From Deltaproteobacteria bacterium (GTDB taxonomy: Bacteria > Desulfobacterota > Desulfuromonadia > Desulfuromonadales > Geopsychrobacteraceae): DNA of 64,000 nt. The notes under the pieces were generated by a model that was not told where the DNA came from, searched no databases, and was given only the letters and a program-made list of their open reading frames with translations. A program made the translations under genes and the position numbers. The DNA lies in contig JAJRQB010000030.1 in the NCBI GenBank assembly GCA_024280485.1, positions 62,001 to 126,000 on the forward strand, written 5' to 3'. Position 1 is the stretch's first letter. Every line of letters starts with the position of its first letter. Shown piece by piece: positions 7,985 to 16,772 of the stretch.

Positions 7985-9208
7985 ATGACTTCTCTACGAC
8001 GCTACAAATGGCTACTGATTCCCCTGACTGGTGCGGCGATTCTTTGTCTGGCACTGGGTATTCGCCAGACTTTCGGTCTGTTCCTGCCGGTGATGACGGC
8101 TGACCTGGGAATTTCTCGTGAAGTCTTTGCTCTGGCCATCGCCTATCAGAATCTACTCTGGGGCTTTGTGCAGCCGTTGGTTGGCATGGTCTCTGACCGT
8201 TTTGGCGCGGGACGAGTGATTGCTCTGGGGTGTCTGTTCTACATCGGCGGATTGTTGTTGATGAGTCAGGCCGAAGGCGCGCTAGTCCTCAACCTTGGTG
8301 CCGGGTTGCTGGTTGGTTTGGGGATGAGCGCAACCGGTTTTGCAGTTGTGCTCGGAGCGGTTGGTCGCCTGGTGACCGACAAACAACGCAACGTCGCTTT
8401 GGCATTGGCCAGTGCTGGCGGTTCTTTTGGTCAGTTCATCATGATTCCGATCAGTCAAGGTCTTCTCAACAGCTACGGTTGGCAGACGACCTTGGTTCTG
8501 TTCGGTATTCTCGCCCTGCTGATGGCGCCCTTGGCGATCGCGGTACGCAATCGGGGTCATGTCGCCGCCATTCCGCTCGAATCTCTGGCCGCTTCTCCGC
8601 TGGCTGCGCTACGCGAGGCATTTTCGCATCGCGGCTATAAAATGCTGACCGCTGGCTTCTTCGTCTGCGGTTTTCACGTGGTCTTCATCGTAGTACATCT
8701 GCCGGCCTATCTGACTGACCTCGGCTTCTCACCCAAGTTGGGTGCGACCGCCCTGATGTTGATCGGCTTAACCAACATCATCGGCACTTACACCTGGGGG
8801 CACATGGGCGGCCTCTTTCGCCGCAAGCGGGCGCTGTCGCTCCTCTACGCTCTACGTAGTCTGATCCTGCTCGGTTTTATTCTGTTGCCCAAAAGTGAGG
8901 TGACGGTTATCGCCTTCGCAATCTGCATGGGTGCAACCTGGCTCGGCACCGTGCCTTTAACCAGCGGGCTGGTGGCGCAGCTGTTTGGTGCGCGTTATCT
9001 CAGTACCCTCTTCGGTGTGGTTTTCCTTGGTCATCAACTCGGGGCATTTATGGGCGCCTGGCTGGGCGGCTGGGTCTTTGATCACACCGGGTCTTACGAT
9101 TCGGTGTGGGTCTTGGCTTGTGGCTTGAGTGTTTTTGCGACGCTGATTCATCTGAAAATAGATGATCAATCCGAGCCGGTTACGAAGCCGGTGACAGAGC
9201 CTGCCTGA
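7985..9208 (+). CDS. MFS transporter
   Basis: A 407-residue inner-membrane transporter with about 12 predicted membrane segments. MVSDRFGAGRVIALG is the loop 2-3 signature of the major facilitator superfamily. It starts with GIRQTFGLFLPVMTADLGIS, a stretch common in the monocarboxylate and oxalate/formate-like MFS branch. ATG 7985 is chosen with AAGTGGG upstream; a GTG at 7976 is also possible. It stands alone between the hybrid kinase and the convergent DUF1059 gene. The substrate cannot be assigned from sequence; a small organic anion is a guess based on the branch. Confidence 0.8.
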   Translation: MTSLRRYKWLLIPLTGAAILCLALGIRQTFGLFLPVMTADLGISREVFALAIAYQNLLWGFVQPLVGMVSDRFGAGRVIALGCLFYIGGLLLMSQAEGALVLNLGAGLLVGLGMSATGFAVVLGAVGRLVTDKQRNVALALASAGGSFGQFIMIPISQGLLNSYGWQTTLVLFGILALLMAPLAIAVRNRGHVAAIPLESLAASPLAALREAFSHRGYKMLTAGFFVCGFHVVFIVVHLPAYLTDLGFSPKLGATALMLIGLTNIIGTYTWGHMGGLFRRKRALSLLYALRSLILLGFILLPKSEVTVIAFAICMGATWLGTVPLTSGLVAQLFGARYLSTLFGVVFLGHQLGAFMGAWLGGWVFDHTGSYDSVWVLACGLSVFATLIHLKIDDQSEPVTKPVTEPA

Positions 9209-9221
9209 AAGAGCATGAAAA

Positions 9222-9247
9222 AGGGACACTCCGCAAGAGGTGTCCCT
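9222..9247 (-). terminator. Terminator of the DUF1059 gene
   Basis: AGGGACAC (9222-9229) pairs with GTGTCCCT (9240-9247). On the minus strand a T-run follows the stem, so it mainly ends the DUF1059 transcript. It may also stop the convergent MFS transcript. Confidence 0.7.
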
Positions 9248-9272
9248 AAAAAAACCAGTATGTCTGATCACA

Positions 9273-9467
9273 TCAGATCGGCGGGTTGCCTTCTCTGACA
9301 TGAGCACTGACCTGCTTGCGGAAATCGGTGGTGTTGGCAAGACCGTGAACATTGATCGCGTGCTTGATCACGACTTCCATCAGCTCGTCGTTGGTGTTAG
9401 CAACGAGGGTTGTCTTGCAATGTATGTCCCCTGACAGTTCTCGACAATCAACGTATTTTTGTCCCAT
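9273..9467 (-). CDS. DUF1059 small protein
   Basis: A 64-residue protein with the DUF1059 pattern: MGQKYVDCRELSGDIHC, then NTNDELMEVVIKHAINVHG. The two Cys and the HAINVH histidines could bind a metal, although the biochemical role of the family is not established. AAGGAG precedes the ATG at an ideal distance and a terminator follows. It lies at the downstream end of the nitrate respiration block on the same strand but is separated from cytochrome c' by about 180 bases, so it is probably transcribed on its own. Confidence 0.75.
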   Translation of the reverse strand: MGQKYVDCRELSGDIHCKTTLVANTNDELMEVVIKHAINVHGLANTTDFRKQVSAHVREGNPPI

Positions 9468-9646
9468 GAGTCTTCTCCTTCCCCGGCATCTGCCGTTTTA
9501 AAACTGACGATCTGCGGGACAGTAGAGACAGGCTTGCGTCAGTCGCTACCTGCTGAAAACATTCTACCATGGGGTAGGATTTTTTGTATGGAACTAGCTG
9601 TTGTAGCGTTGTTTCTCTGCTCTTTCGTGTCGGCTCCTGAGATCAT

Positions 9647-10162
9647 TTAATCGTGATGATTGTTCCTCTCAATTGCCTTGACAAGTCCTGGGAAACGATC
9701 CGTTGCAAACTTTGAATGGCATGAAACACAAGCTTCATTCAGTTTGAAAAAATAGAAATTTACGATATCTGCATTTTTCTGCTCTGCCGCATGTGCCAGC
9801 ATTCCCGCAGACTTATGAAATGATTGATCCCTCTCAATAAAATCTGCTGGCAAGACCCGATGTAATTCTTCCTTTTGCGCCTTGGTCAGTTTCTGTTTCA
9901 TAATAAAGCTGGCTTTGATCTTCTTGCCGATGTTCTCAATTACCTTCCAGTTCCCGGCAGCAATGGCTGGTACCAGTTCCATCATGCCTTTTTGGATAGC
10001 GGTCATCTCCTGATTAAGAAGTATTTTTAAATCAGGAGATATTTGAATATCATGCTCTGAACTTGTCTTTTCGTGATGGTTTTGCTCGCTCGCTAAAGCA
10101 AAAGGCGTGGCGGAGAGCATGATCACAGTAAGAGCTAGAAAGATTTTTCTCTGGATAAGCAT
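9647..10162 (-). CDS. Cytochrome c' family protein
   Basis: A 171-residue periplasmic protein with a Sec signal peptide (about 1-24, ending PFALAS), a four-helix-bundle-like body and a single C-terminal heme motif CVSCH near residue 143. That position is the hallmark of cytochrome c'. Family members bind NO and protect against nitrosative stress. The gene overlaps nothing but follows the PAS gene by 2 bases, so the two are probably co-transcribed. Its place directly after the nitrate reductase operon fits a role in handling NO made from nitrite. Alternative: a generic cytochrome c-556-type electron carrier. Confidence 0.8.
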   Translation of the reverse strand: MLIQRKIFLALTVIMLSATPFALASEQNHHEKTSSEHDIQISPDLKILLNQEMTAIQKGMMELVPAIAAGNWKVIENIGKKIKASFIMKQKLTKAQKEELHRVLPADFIERDQSFHKSAGMLAHAAEQKNADIVNFYFFKLNEACVSCHSKFATDRFPGLVKAIERNNHHD

Positions 10163-10164
10163 CG

Positions 10165-10587
10165 TTATTTCTCCTCCAGTTCGGTAATTCGCTGTTGCAA
10201 CTCTTTCTCTTTCTGACGCTGGGCAGTCATGTCGCGCATGAGCGACGCGATCCCGGTGACCTGACCCTGCTCGTTTTTGAGCATCACGATGCTGAAATCG
10301 ACCGATAGTCGCTGGCCATCGCGATGGCTCGCCGGGACTGAAAGCAGGTCGGTGCCGTAGCGTGACTCGCCACTGGTCATGACCTTGAAATAGCCCTCCC
10401 AGTGACGGCCACGTAGCTTCTCGGGGATGATAATGTCGAGGGATTGACCGATCGCCTCGTGGGAGGTGAAACCGAAGATGCGCTCGGCGCCCTGGTTCCA
10501 GTGTTGGATCAAGCCCTTGTTGTCGACGTAGAGGATGGCATCCGGGGCGTTTTCGATGATCTGTTGGCTGAGTTTTTCGGGAAACAT
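10165..10587 (-). CDS. Stand-alone PAS domain protein
   Basis: A 140-residue single PAS domain: ENAPDAILYVDNKGLIQHWN, then GAERIFGFTSHEAIGQ, PEKLRGRHWEGYFKVMTSGE, and a C-terminal coiled coil. It has no output domain or membrane segment. The His in RGRHWEGY lies near the place of the heme-ligating His of FixL-type heme-PAS domains, but the spacing to the following Tyr differs by one and the FixL arginine equivalent is not evident, so heme or gas sensing is only a possibility. AGGAG precedes the ATG. It sits just downstream of the nar operon terminator and is coupled to cytochrome c'. Confidence 0.75.
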   Translation of the reverse strand: MFPEKLSQQIIENAPDAILYVDNKGLIQHWNQGAERIFGFTSHEAIGQSLDIIIPEKLRGRHWEGYFKVMTSGESRYGTDLLSVPASHRDGQRLSVDFSIVMLKNEQGQVTGIASLMRDMTAQRQKEKELQQRITELEEK

Positions 10588-10601
10588 TGGGATTCTCCTG
10601 T

Positions 10602-10638
10602 AAAAAAGGGACAGGCTCCGATGTTGGTGCCTGTCCCT
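10602..10638 (-). terminator. Terminator of the nar operon
   Basis: AGGGACAGGC (10607-10616) pairs perfectly with GCCTGTCCCT (10629-10638). In the minus direction a run of six T follows. It lies between narK2 and the PAS gene, so the core operon likely ends here and PAS plus cytochrome c' depend on readthrough or their own promoter. Confidence 0.85.
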
Positions 10639-10665
10639 GTGAGTCTCTTGCGTCGCAGTAGTGGC

Positions 10666-12270
10666 TCAGGGGTTCTGGATGTAGGCATCTTTACGCGTAT
10701 AGAACCACCAGTTGATCACCAGGCAGATAAAGTAGAAAATCGCGAAACCATAGAGGGCATATTCGGGCGTCGTGGCTTTGATCTGCTCGCCGAAGACTTT
10801 GGGAATGATAAAAGCACCGTAGGCGGCAATCGCCGAGGTCCAGCCCAGTACGGGGCCAGCCTGCTCGGCGTTGAAGATCATCGCGATCGAACGGAAGGTT
10901 GATCCGTTACCAACGCCGGTTGCTGCGAACAGCACGATGAACAGGATCAAAAAGGGTACGAAGACCGTTTCTGGAGTGGCAGAGGAATAGGCGGCTTTCA
11001 TAAAATATGCGCAGCCCAGAGCCGAGGCGATCATCACAATCGAAACCCATTGGGTAACAATGGCACCGCCAACTTTATCCGCAATTTTTCCGCCGATCGG
11101 ACGGATCAGCGCACCGATGAAGGGCCCCATCCAGGCAAACATCAGGGCGCTGGGACCGTTGGGGTTGATCGTGTTGTGGGTCATGACGCCGTCGACCATG
11201 ATATGCGAAAATCCGAAGATAACCTTGATCGACAGGGCAAATGCCGCCGAGTAGCCGATGAAAGAACCGAAGGTCATGGTGTAGATGATCGTCATCGCCC
11301 AGGTGTGCTTGTTTTCGAAAATTTTGTACTGGCGGTCGAGATTTTCACGCAGACCGCCGCTGGTCAAATACTTCATCCCAAAGACCGTGGCGACGACAAC
11401 CAACGGCAGCACAATCCATTTACTAAGTAGGCCCAGCCCGACCGGGGCAGGCAGCATCAGGTAAAGACCGGCCACTGCAGTGACGAAAGCGATCAGTAGC
11501 AGACCGATGATCATACCGAACGACTTACCGGCAGAACCGAGGTTGGGAGTGACCGTCTTGGTTTTGATATTGTTCATGCCGAAGAAACCGGCAAAGGCCA
11601 ACGGGATGAGGAAGATCAACCAGAGATAACCGGCATTGTGGATGTAGGTTTCGGTCCCGGCCGGGATTTTACCGATCAGGGTGCCGCTGGTGTTGATCAG
11701 TTTCTGCGGAGTGCCGCCGAACAGGCCGAAGGTCATTGCAAGCGGGATGAGGATCTGCATGGTGGTGACGCCGAAATTACCCAGCCCGGCATTTAGTCCC
11801 AGCGAAGTTCCTTGAACTTTTTTGGGGAAGAAAAAGCTGATGTTCGACATCGACGAGGCAAAGTTTCCGCCGCCTAAACCGGAGAGCAGGGCGAGCAGAT
11901 AGTAGATCTCAATCGGAGTGTTGACGTTCTGCAGGGCGAAGCCGGTTCCGACTGCCGGGATCATCAGCAGGGCCGTAGTCAGGAAAATGGTGTTACGTCC
12001 ACCGGCGATACGGATTAGAAAAGAGCTGGGAATCCGCAGTGTTGCACCAGTCAGACCGGCAATCGCCGACAGCGTGAAGAGTTGCGACTGGCTGAAGGGG
12101 TAGCCGAGGTTGATCATTTGTACCGTAATGATCCCCCAGTAGAGCCAGACCGCGAATCCGCAGAGCAGGCTGGGAATCGAAATCCACAGGTTACGGGTGG
12201 CGATCTTCTTGCCTTCGGACTCCCAGAATTTCTCGTCCTCGACATCCCATTTGTCTAGATTGATTGACAT
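10666..12270 (-). CDS. narK2: NarK-type nitrate/nitrite transporter (second copy)
   Basis: A 534-residue MFS protein of the nitrate/nitrite porter family with about 12-14 membrane segments. The family signatures GLGGGNFASSMSNISFFFP and LGLNAGLGNFGV on the N-terminal half and GVGNGSTFRSIAMIF on the C-terminal half are intact; these glycine-rich helices line the anion path and carry nitrate-binding arginine neighbours. It is the last gene of the nar operon, 6 bases from the upstream narK1, and is followed by a strong terminator. By analogy with NarK1-NarK2 pairs it is likely the nitrate/nitrite antiporter; that assignment is inference. Confidence 0.88.
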   Translation of the reverse strand: MSINLDKWDVEDEKFWESEGKKIATRNLWISIPSLLCGFAVWLYWGIITVQMINLGYPFSQSQLFTLSAIAGLTGATLRIPSSFLIRIAGGRNTIFLTTALLMIPAVGTGFALQNVNTPIEIYYLLALLSGLGGGNFASSMSNISFFFPKKVQGTSLGLNAGLGNFGVTTMQILIPLAMTFGLFGGTPQKLINTSGTLIGKIPAGTETYIHNAGYLWLIFLIPLAFAGFFGMNNIKTKTVTPNLGSAGKSFGMIIGLLLIAFVTAVAGLYLMLPAPVGLGLLSKWIVLPLVVVATVFGMKYLTSGGLRENLDRQYKIFENKHTWAMTIIYTMTFGSFIGYSAAFALSIKVIFGFSHIMVDGVMTHNTINPNGPSALMFAWMGPFIGALIRPIGGKIADKVGGAIVTQWVSIVMIASALGCAYFMKAAYSSATPETVFVPFLILFIVLFAATGVGNGSTFRSIAMIFNAEQAGPVLGWTSAIAAYGAFIIPKVFGEQIKATTPEYALYGFAIFYFICLVINWWFYTRKDAYIQNP

Positions 12271-12276
12271 GTTGTC

Positions 12277-13803
12277 TTACTCCTTGAGGGCATCTTCAAT
12301 AATGTTGAATTTATCTTGCTCGATTTTTTGCATATCTTTCGGATGTTTTTCTTTCATCAGTTTCGATACAGTCAAGTGCATCCAGAGCAGACAGACCAGC
12401 GACAAGCCGCACATGAAGATCCAGCAGCTTGTCCAGAGTCCGGTCCATTCGAGCAGGTAGCCGAAGATGATCGGGCAGACGAACCCGCCTAGTCCTCCCA
12501 ATACGCCAACCATGCCGCCGACCACGCCGACCTCATCAGGAAAATAATCTGGAATCAGTTTGTAGACCGCCGCTTTCCCAATCCCCCAGACGCTGCCGAG
12601 CAGAATGATCAGAATGGCGAAGATCCAGACGTTGGCCTGAAAGAATATGCTAGTGACCCCTTTGGCCAATAATTCTTTCTTTTTGACCGTCTGTCCGACC
12701 TCAACCACCGGTTCTTGCCACGCCTGTTTGGTCGGCAGGATCAGCATCTGATCATCGTAGTTCACGTCGGGGTCTGGTTTGAGTTTAAGAGCATAAACTT
12801 TACCGGCGACACTGATCGATTCGCCGCTGACGGCGGTGACGACGCCCGATCTTTTGGCCATCACGCCGCGGCCCGGCGAGTAAACATCCATCTTTGGAAT
12901 AATGACCAGAAAGCTGATAATGACCGAGGCGCCCAGCACCCAGTACATGATGGAGCGCCCACCGAATTTGTCTGAGAGCCAGCCGCCTAACGCGCGGATG
13001 ATTCCGGACGGCAGGCTGAACATTGAAGCAAAAATTCCGGCGGTAACCAGTGGCAGGTAGTAGACGTTGACGAAGTAGGGCACCAGCCATTGTGAAAAGG
13101 CGACGAAGCAGCCGAAGACCAGAAAGTAGTAGAGCCCGAAACGCCAGACCCGTACATTTTTCAACGGCGTCAGCATCTGTCTGAAGGATTTGGTCGAGGA
13201 GGCAGGCTTCTTATTTTCGGCGAAGATGAGGAAGATCACGCCCATTGCTGCCAGGATGATGGCGTAATAGACCGGTAGTTGGCGCCAGCCATCAATGTTG
13301 GCACCATTATCAGTCAGGCGGTTAAGCAGGGTCGGTGCAAAGAGGGTGGTCAACGCAGCTCCGGCGTTACCGGCGCCGAAGATCCCCAGTGCTGTGCCCT
13401 GGCGTTCGCGCGGATACCAGACCGACGAAAAAGCGATGCCGATTGAAAAGCTGACCCCGGCCAGACCGAAACCGAAGCTGCACAAGGCAAAAGTCATGAA
13501 GCTATCGGCATAGGAGAGCAGATACATCGGAACAGCACAGATAAAGAGCAGCGTTCCGTAGACCGGCTTGCCGCCAAACTTATCAGTCAGCATCCCGGCG
13601 GGCAGGCGGAAGATTGAGCCGGTCAGCACCGGGATCCCCATCAGCCAACCAATCTCAATTGGGCCCCAGTCAAAGACCTGATTATCGGCTAGAAAGGTCA
13701 CCAGCACGCCGTTGAACATCCAGGCGGCAAAGCAAACCGTAAAGGCAAGAGTGTTGAGAAAGAGCACCTTGTGGGATGTGGCAGTTGCTTTTTGTTCCAT
13801 CAT
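12277..13803 (-). CDS. narK1: NarK-type nitrate transporter (first copy) with periplasmic insert
   Basis: A 508-residue MFS nitrate porter. GFGLAGVSFSIGIAFSSVWY and GIFGAGNAGAALTTLFAP on helices 4-5 and GVVGGMVGVLGGLGGFVCP near the C-terminus are the nitrate-porter glycine motifs. An unusual soluble stretch of about 80 residues (304-388) between two C-terminal membrane helices is rich in beta-strand-like sequence and ends VEVGQTVKKKELLA, which recalls the lipoyl/biotinyl hammerhead turn. By NarK1/NarK2 analogy it would be the proton-coupled nitrate importer. It follows narI by about 70 bases in the operon. Confidence 0.87.
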   Translation of the reverse strand: MMEQKATATSHKVLFLNTLAFTVCFAAWMFNGVLVTFLADNQVFDWGPIEIGWLMGIPVLTGSIFRLPAGMLTDKFGGKPVYGTLLFICAVPMYLLSYADSFMTFALCSFGFGLAGVSFSIGIAFSSVWYPRERQGTALGIFGAGNAGAALTTLFAPTLLNRLTDNGANIDGWRQLPVYYAIILAAMGVIFLIFAENKKPASSTKSFRQMLTPLKNVRVWRFGLYYFLVFGCFVAFSQWLVPYFVNVYYLPLVTAGIFASMFSLPSGIIRALGGWLSDKFGGRSIMYWVLGASVIISFLVIIPKMDVYSPGRGVMAKRSGVVTAVSGESISVAGKVYALKLKPDPDVNYDDQMLILPTKQAWQEPVVEVGQTVKKKELLAKGVTSIFFQANVWIFAILIILLGSVWGIGKAAVYKLIPDYFPDEVGVVGGMVGVLGGLGGFVCPIIFGYLLEWTGLWTSCWIFMCGLSLVCLLWMHLTVSKLMKEKHPKDMQKIEQDKFNIIEDALKE

Positions 13804-13871
13804 AAAAGTAACCTTTTTTGTCCGAATTCAAGATAGGGAACGCCTCTTTTCCCCAATCAAATAATCAATAT

Positions 13872-14549
13872 TCAGTTGCTGCGCCGTTGACGGTACCAGA
13901 TCACAACCTGATAGGGACGCCCCAGATAACTGATAGGTATGCTGACGACGTGAACCAACCGTGAGAAGGGGAAGATCGCAACCAGGAAAAATGCGTTGAC
14001 CGCATGCAGTTGAACGATCCCCGGCAGGTTGGCCAGATAATCGATCTGGGGGTTGAGTTTGACCAGCGACCAGAGCCAGGGGGAAACAGTATGCACATAC
14101 CAGACTCCACCCCAGCGCAAGCTGATGGCAATATAGACTCCGGTTACAACCTGCAGCAGCAGCGCGGCGAGCAGCAGCCAGTCGATGTGACTGGTCACGG
14201 CATTGACCCGTGGGTTGATGACGCGGCGGAAGATCAGAATCACCAGGGCAATCATGGTGGTGATACCGAGGGCGATGCCGGTGATTTCCAGAAAGACCAG
14301 GCGTGCTGGCGAGCCAAGCAGGGTTCCCCAGCTGGCCGGAACCAGAAACGCCAGAAAATGGGCGATCAGAATCAGCAGGATCGCGTAGTGCCAGGGGAGT
14401 GAACCCCAAAAGAGCGCCTTGCTCTCCAGAAATTGCGAAGACTGCGATGAATAAGAGTAACGGTCGATGGTATAACGGTAGATACCGACACCGATCGCCA
14501 GTGCTAGCGCGACATAGGGGAAGACGCCGAACAGGATCATATCAGCCAT
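13872..14549 (-). CDS. narI: Respiratory nitrate reductase gamma subunit (cytochrome b)
   Basis: A 225-residue membrane subunit that oxidises quinol and passes electrons through two b hemes to NarH. Five membrane helices are visible. The four heme ligands His54, His64, His182 and His200 fall where E. coli NarI has His56, His66, His187 and His205. ATG 14549 (MADMILFGVFPY) is chosen because AAGGAG precedes it; a longer start adds residues unlike the family. It follows narJ by about 25 bases. Length is normal for the family. Confidence 0.95.
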   Translation of the reverse strand: MADMILFGVFPYVALALAIGVGIYRYTIDRYSYSSQSSQFLESKALFWGSLPWHYAILLILIAHFLAFLVPASWGTLLGSPARLVFLEITGIALGITTMIALVILIFRRVINPRVNAVTSHIDWLLLAALLLQVVTGVYIAISLRWGGVWYVHTVSPWLWSLVKLNPQIDYLANLPGIVQLHAVNAFFLVAIFPFSRLVHVVSIPISYLGRPYQVVIWYRQRRSN

Positions 14550-14574
14550 GGGACAACTCCTTCTGCCGCTGTGT

Positions 14575-15108
14575 CTAAGGCAGCTCATTTCCAACTCTGT
14601 TTGTCAGATAGATTTGTAAGGCATGCAGCAGTTGCCGGTAAGGGTGGTCCTGGGTTTCGATCCCTGCGATAATTTTCTCAAGTGCGGGCAGCAGGGCATC
14701 GACAATGATCTCGGTGTTCCCCTGTGGATCATCAATGCTGCCGATGAAGCGCAGCATCACACTCAGGTGGTCGGGAAGTTCAGTGCCGCAGGAAAAATCC
14801 TGTTTAGCGTAGAGTTCTTGTAGCTTCATCAGGAACATGGTGCGTGCCTGACTTTCACCGCAAAGCTGAAAGCCGACATAGGGGTCGCTGAGTGCCTGTA
14901 GATCAAAGGTTGAGGTGAATATCTCTTCTATCTGCGCCAAGTTCTGTAGCTCTAGAAAATTGATAAAACCTGCCAAGGGCGCAGCTGCTTCCGGGTCAGA
15001 TTCTTGTAGCTGACGATTGAAATCAGCAGATATCAACTTGATCCGGTCGTTTGGATAGCTGAGGAGTTCGCTGAAGTTGAGACAGAATTTCAGGTTCAAT
15101 GACTCCAT
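14575..15108 (-). CDS. narJ: Nitrate reductase molybdenum cofactor assembly chaperone
   Basis: A 177-residue all-helical TorD/NarJ-family chaperone needed to insert the Mo cofactor and the FS0 cluster into NarG before membrane docking. SELLSYPND near the N-terminus, then YVGFQLCGESQARTMFLMKLQELY and the acidic LPDHLSVMLRFIG match NarJ. It overlaps the narH stop: ATG 15108 is preferred (GGTGG upstream), while a GTG at 15117 would add three residues. The NarJ assignment rests on both sequence and position between narH and narI. Confidence 0.9.
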   Translation of the reverse strand: MESLNLKFCLNFSELLSYPNDRIKLISADFNRQLQESDPEAAAPLAGFINFLELQNLAQIEEIFTSTFDLQALSDPYVGFQLCGESQARTMFLMKLQELYAKQDFSCGTELPDHLSVMLRFIGSIDDPQGNTEIIVDALLPALEKIIAGIETQDHPYRQLLHALQIYLTNRVGNELP

Positions 15109-15110
15109 GA

Positions 15111-16598
15111 TTACCACCGTCTCTTTGGTGCTTTGCGGCTGCCGAAACCCATCTCTTGTTTGTACTCTTCGGGGTCCATCCCCGCTTCAATCGCCTGTTC
15201 ACGTAGCATCGGCGGGACAACGATCCGCTCTTTGATGCGGGTCAGGCTGGTCATGCGGAAAATAGCGTCCAACGCATCGCGATCGAGGCCGGATAACTCA
15301 CGGGCATTTAGCAGCTCAGCTTCGGATAGATCTCCGACGGTTTCCGCGCGACGCTGAATACGAACTGCGATTAATCTGCGATAAACCGCTTTGACCTCTT
15401 CTTCATTTCCGCCAGAGAACATCCCTGCCAGGTATTTCAGTGGCAACCTAGCCTGCTCAAGACTGGTGAAGAAATCATTGGAAATTTTCTGGGTTCCCCG
15501 ATTTTCGCTCGACAGCACCGGTAAGAGTGGCGGTACGTAGAAGAGCATCGGCAGGGTGCGGAACTCGGGGTGTAACGGCAGGGCAATTCCCCACTCCTTG
15601 ACGAACTTGTAAACCGGAGAGGCTTGGGCTGCTTTGATTATCTGATCGGCAAGTCCACCTTCGCGTGCCGCTTTTATCACCTCAGGATCGAAGGGGTCGA
15701 GAATCATTTCACGTTGAGCGGCGGCCAGTTCACCATCCGCCTTCATTGCGGTGGCTTCTATTTTGTCGGCATCGTAGAGCAGTACGCCGAGATAGCGGAT
15801 GCGACCAACGCAGGAATGGAAACAGCCGGGTGCTTCACCCGCTTCCTGACGCGGGTAGCAGAGGATACATTTTTCAGATTTTCCAGTGGCCCAGCCGTAA
15901 TAGGTCTTTTTGTAGGGGCAGGCCGAGACGCACATTCTCCAACCACGGCATTTGTCCTGATTGATTAGCACAATGCCGTCTTCGCCGCGCTTGTAGATGG
16001 CGCCCGAAGGACAGCTGGCTACGCAGGCGGCGTTGGTGCAGTGGTTACAGATGCGCGGCAGGTGGAACATCACCATCTTTTCGATGGCGAAAAGTTGCTG
16101 CTGCTGTTCCTCGCTCAACTCAATCACGCCGGGATCGTTGGCGGCGTAGACCGTCGAGCCAGAAAGGTCATCATCCCAGTTGGGCCCAGCTTCAATCTTC
16201 ATCGGCTTGCCGCTGACCATCGAGATCGGGCGCGCTGTTGGTTGATCGGTGCCGGCCGGAGCGTTGATCAGGTCGGCATACTTGAAGGTGAACGGCTCAT
16301 AGTAATCGTCCATGGTCGGCAGATCGGGGTTATGAAAAATCTTGCCGATGGTTGAGGCTTTGCCGCCCTGCTTCAGTCGCAGTTGCGAGCCGACCCTTTC
16401 CCAACCGCCACGATATTTCTCCTGGTCTTCCCATTTGGTCGGGTAGCCGGTCCCCGGTTTGGTTTCAACGTTGTTCCACCACATGTATTCATTGCCGCGA
16501 CGATCGGTCCACAAGTTCTTGCAGGCGATGCTGCAGGTGTGGCAACCGATGCACTTGTCGAGGTGAAATACCGATGAGACCTGTGCGCGAATATCCAT
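15111..16598 (-). CDS. narH: Respiratory nitrate reductase beta subunit
   Basis: A 495-residue iron-sulfur subunit that wires NarI to NarG. Cys clusters appear in order: C16-IGCHTCSIAC, CNHCTNAACVASCPSGAIYKR (about 185), CRGWRMCVSACPYKK (about 217) and KCILCYPRQEAGEAPGCFHSC (about 245). The Trp in CRGWRMC replaces one Cys, which makes that centre a [3Fe-4S] cluster, as in E. coli NarH. It lacks a signal peptide, as expected for the cytoplasmic-facing subunit. A 170-base gap holding an inverted repeat separates it from narG, which is unusual because these genes are normally tightly spaced. Confidence 0.96.
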   Translation of the reverse strand: MDIRAQVSSVFHLDKCIGCHTCSIACKNLWTDRRGNEYMWWNNVETKPGTGYPTKWEDQEKYRGGWERVGSQLRLKQGGKASTIGKIFHNPDLPTMDDYYEPFTFKYADLINAPAGTDQPTARPISMVSGKPMKIEAGPNWDDDLSGSTVYAANDPGVIELSEEQQQQLFAIEKMVMFHLPRICNHCTNAACVASCPSGAIYKRGEDGIVLINQDKCRGWRMCVSACPYKKTYYGWATGKSEKCILCYPRQEAGEAPGCFHSCVGRIRYLGVLLYDADKIEATAMKADGELAAAQREMILDPFDPEVIKAAREGGLADQIIKAAQASPVYKFVKEWGIALPLHPEFRTLPMLFYVPPLLPVLSSENRGTQKISNDFFTSLEQARLPLKYLAGMFSGGNEEEVKAVYRRLIAVRIQRRAETVGDLSEAELLNARELSGLDRDALDAIFRMTSLTRIKERIVVPPMLREQAIEAGMDPEEYKQEMGFGSRKAPKRRW

Positions 16599-16650
16599 AA
16601 AACTCTCCCTGCTTCAAAGCCCAGCTACTAAACTTCTAAATGTTCGACTA

Positions 16651-16769
16651 TCCCTTCTCCCTGAGGGAGAAGGTGGCCGAAGGTCGGATGAGGGGGCCTT
16701 TTTGCGACCATTCCCCCTCACCCCAACCCTCTCCTTTAGGCCCTGTGGGTCCTTAGGGAGAGGGAGCAT
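16651..16769. repeat. GC-rich inverted repeat between narG and narH
   Basis: CTCCCTGAGGGAG on the left and CCTTAGGGAGAGGG on the right flank an inner stem TGAGGGGG/CCCCCTCA. This matches the style of REP-like intergenic palindromes (ccctctccc...gggagaggg) found in many bacteria. Between two subunit genes it could lower narH expression relative to narG or stabilise the upstream mRNA. Confidence 0.6.
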
Positions 16770-16772
16770 AAA

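Noticed and set aside
9559..9584. Hairpin ctacc...ggtag downstream of cytochrome c'
   Set aside because: The stem is only 5-6 bp with no clear T-run in the right direction. Too weak to call a terminator.
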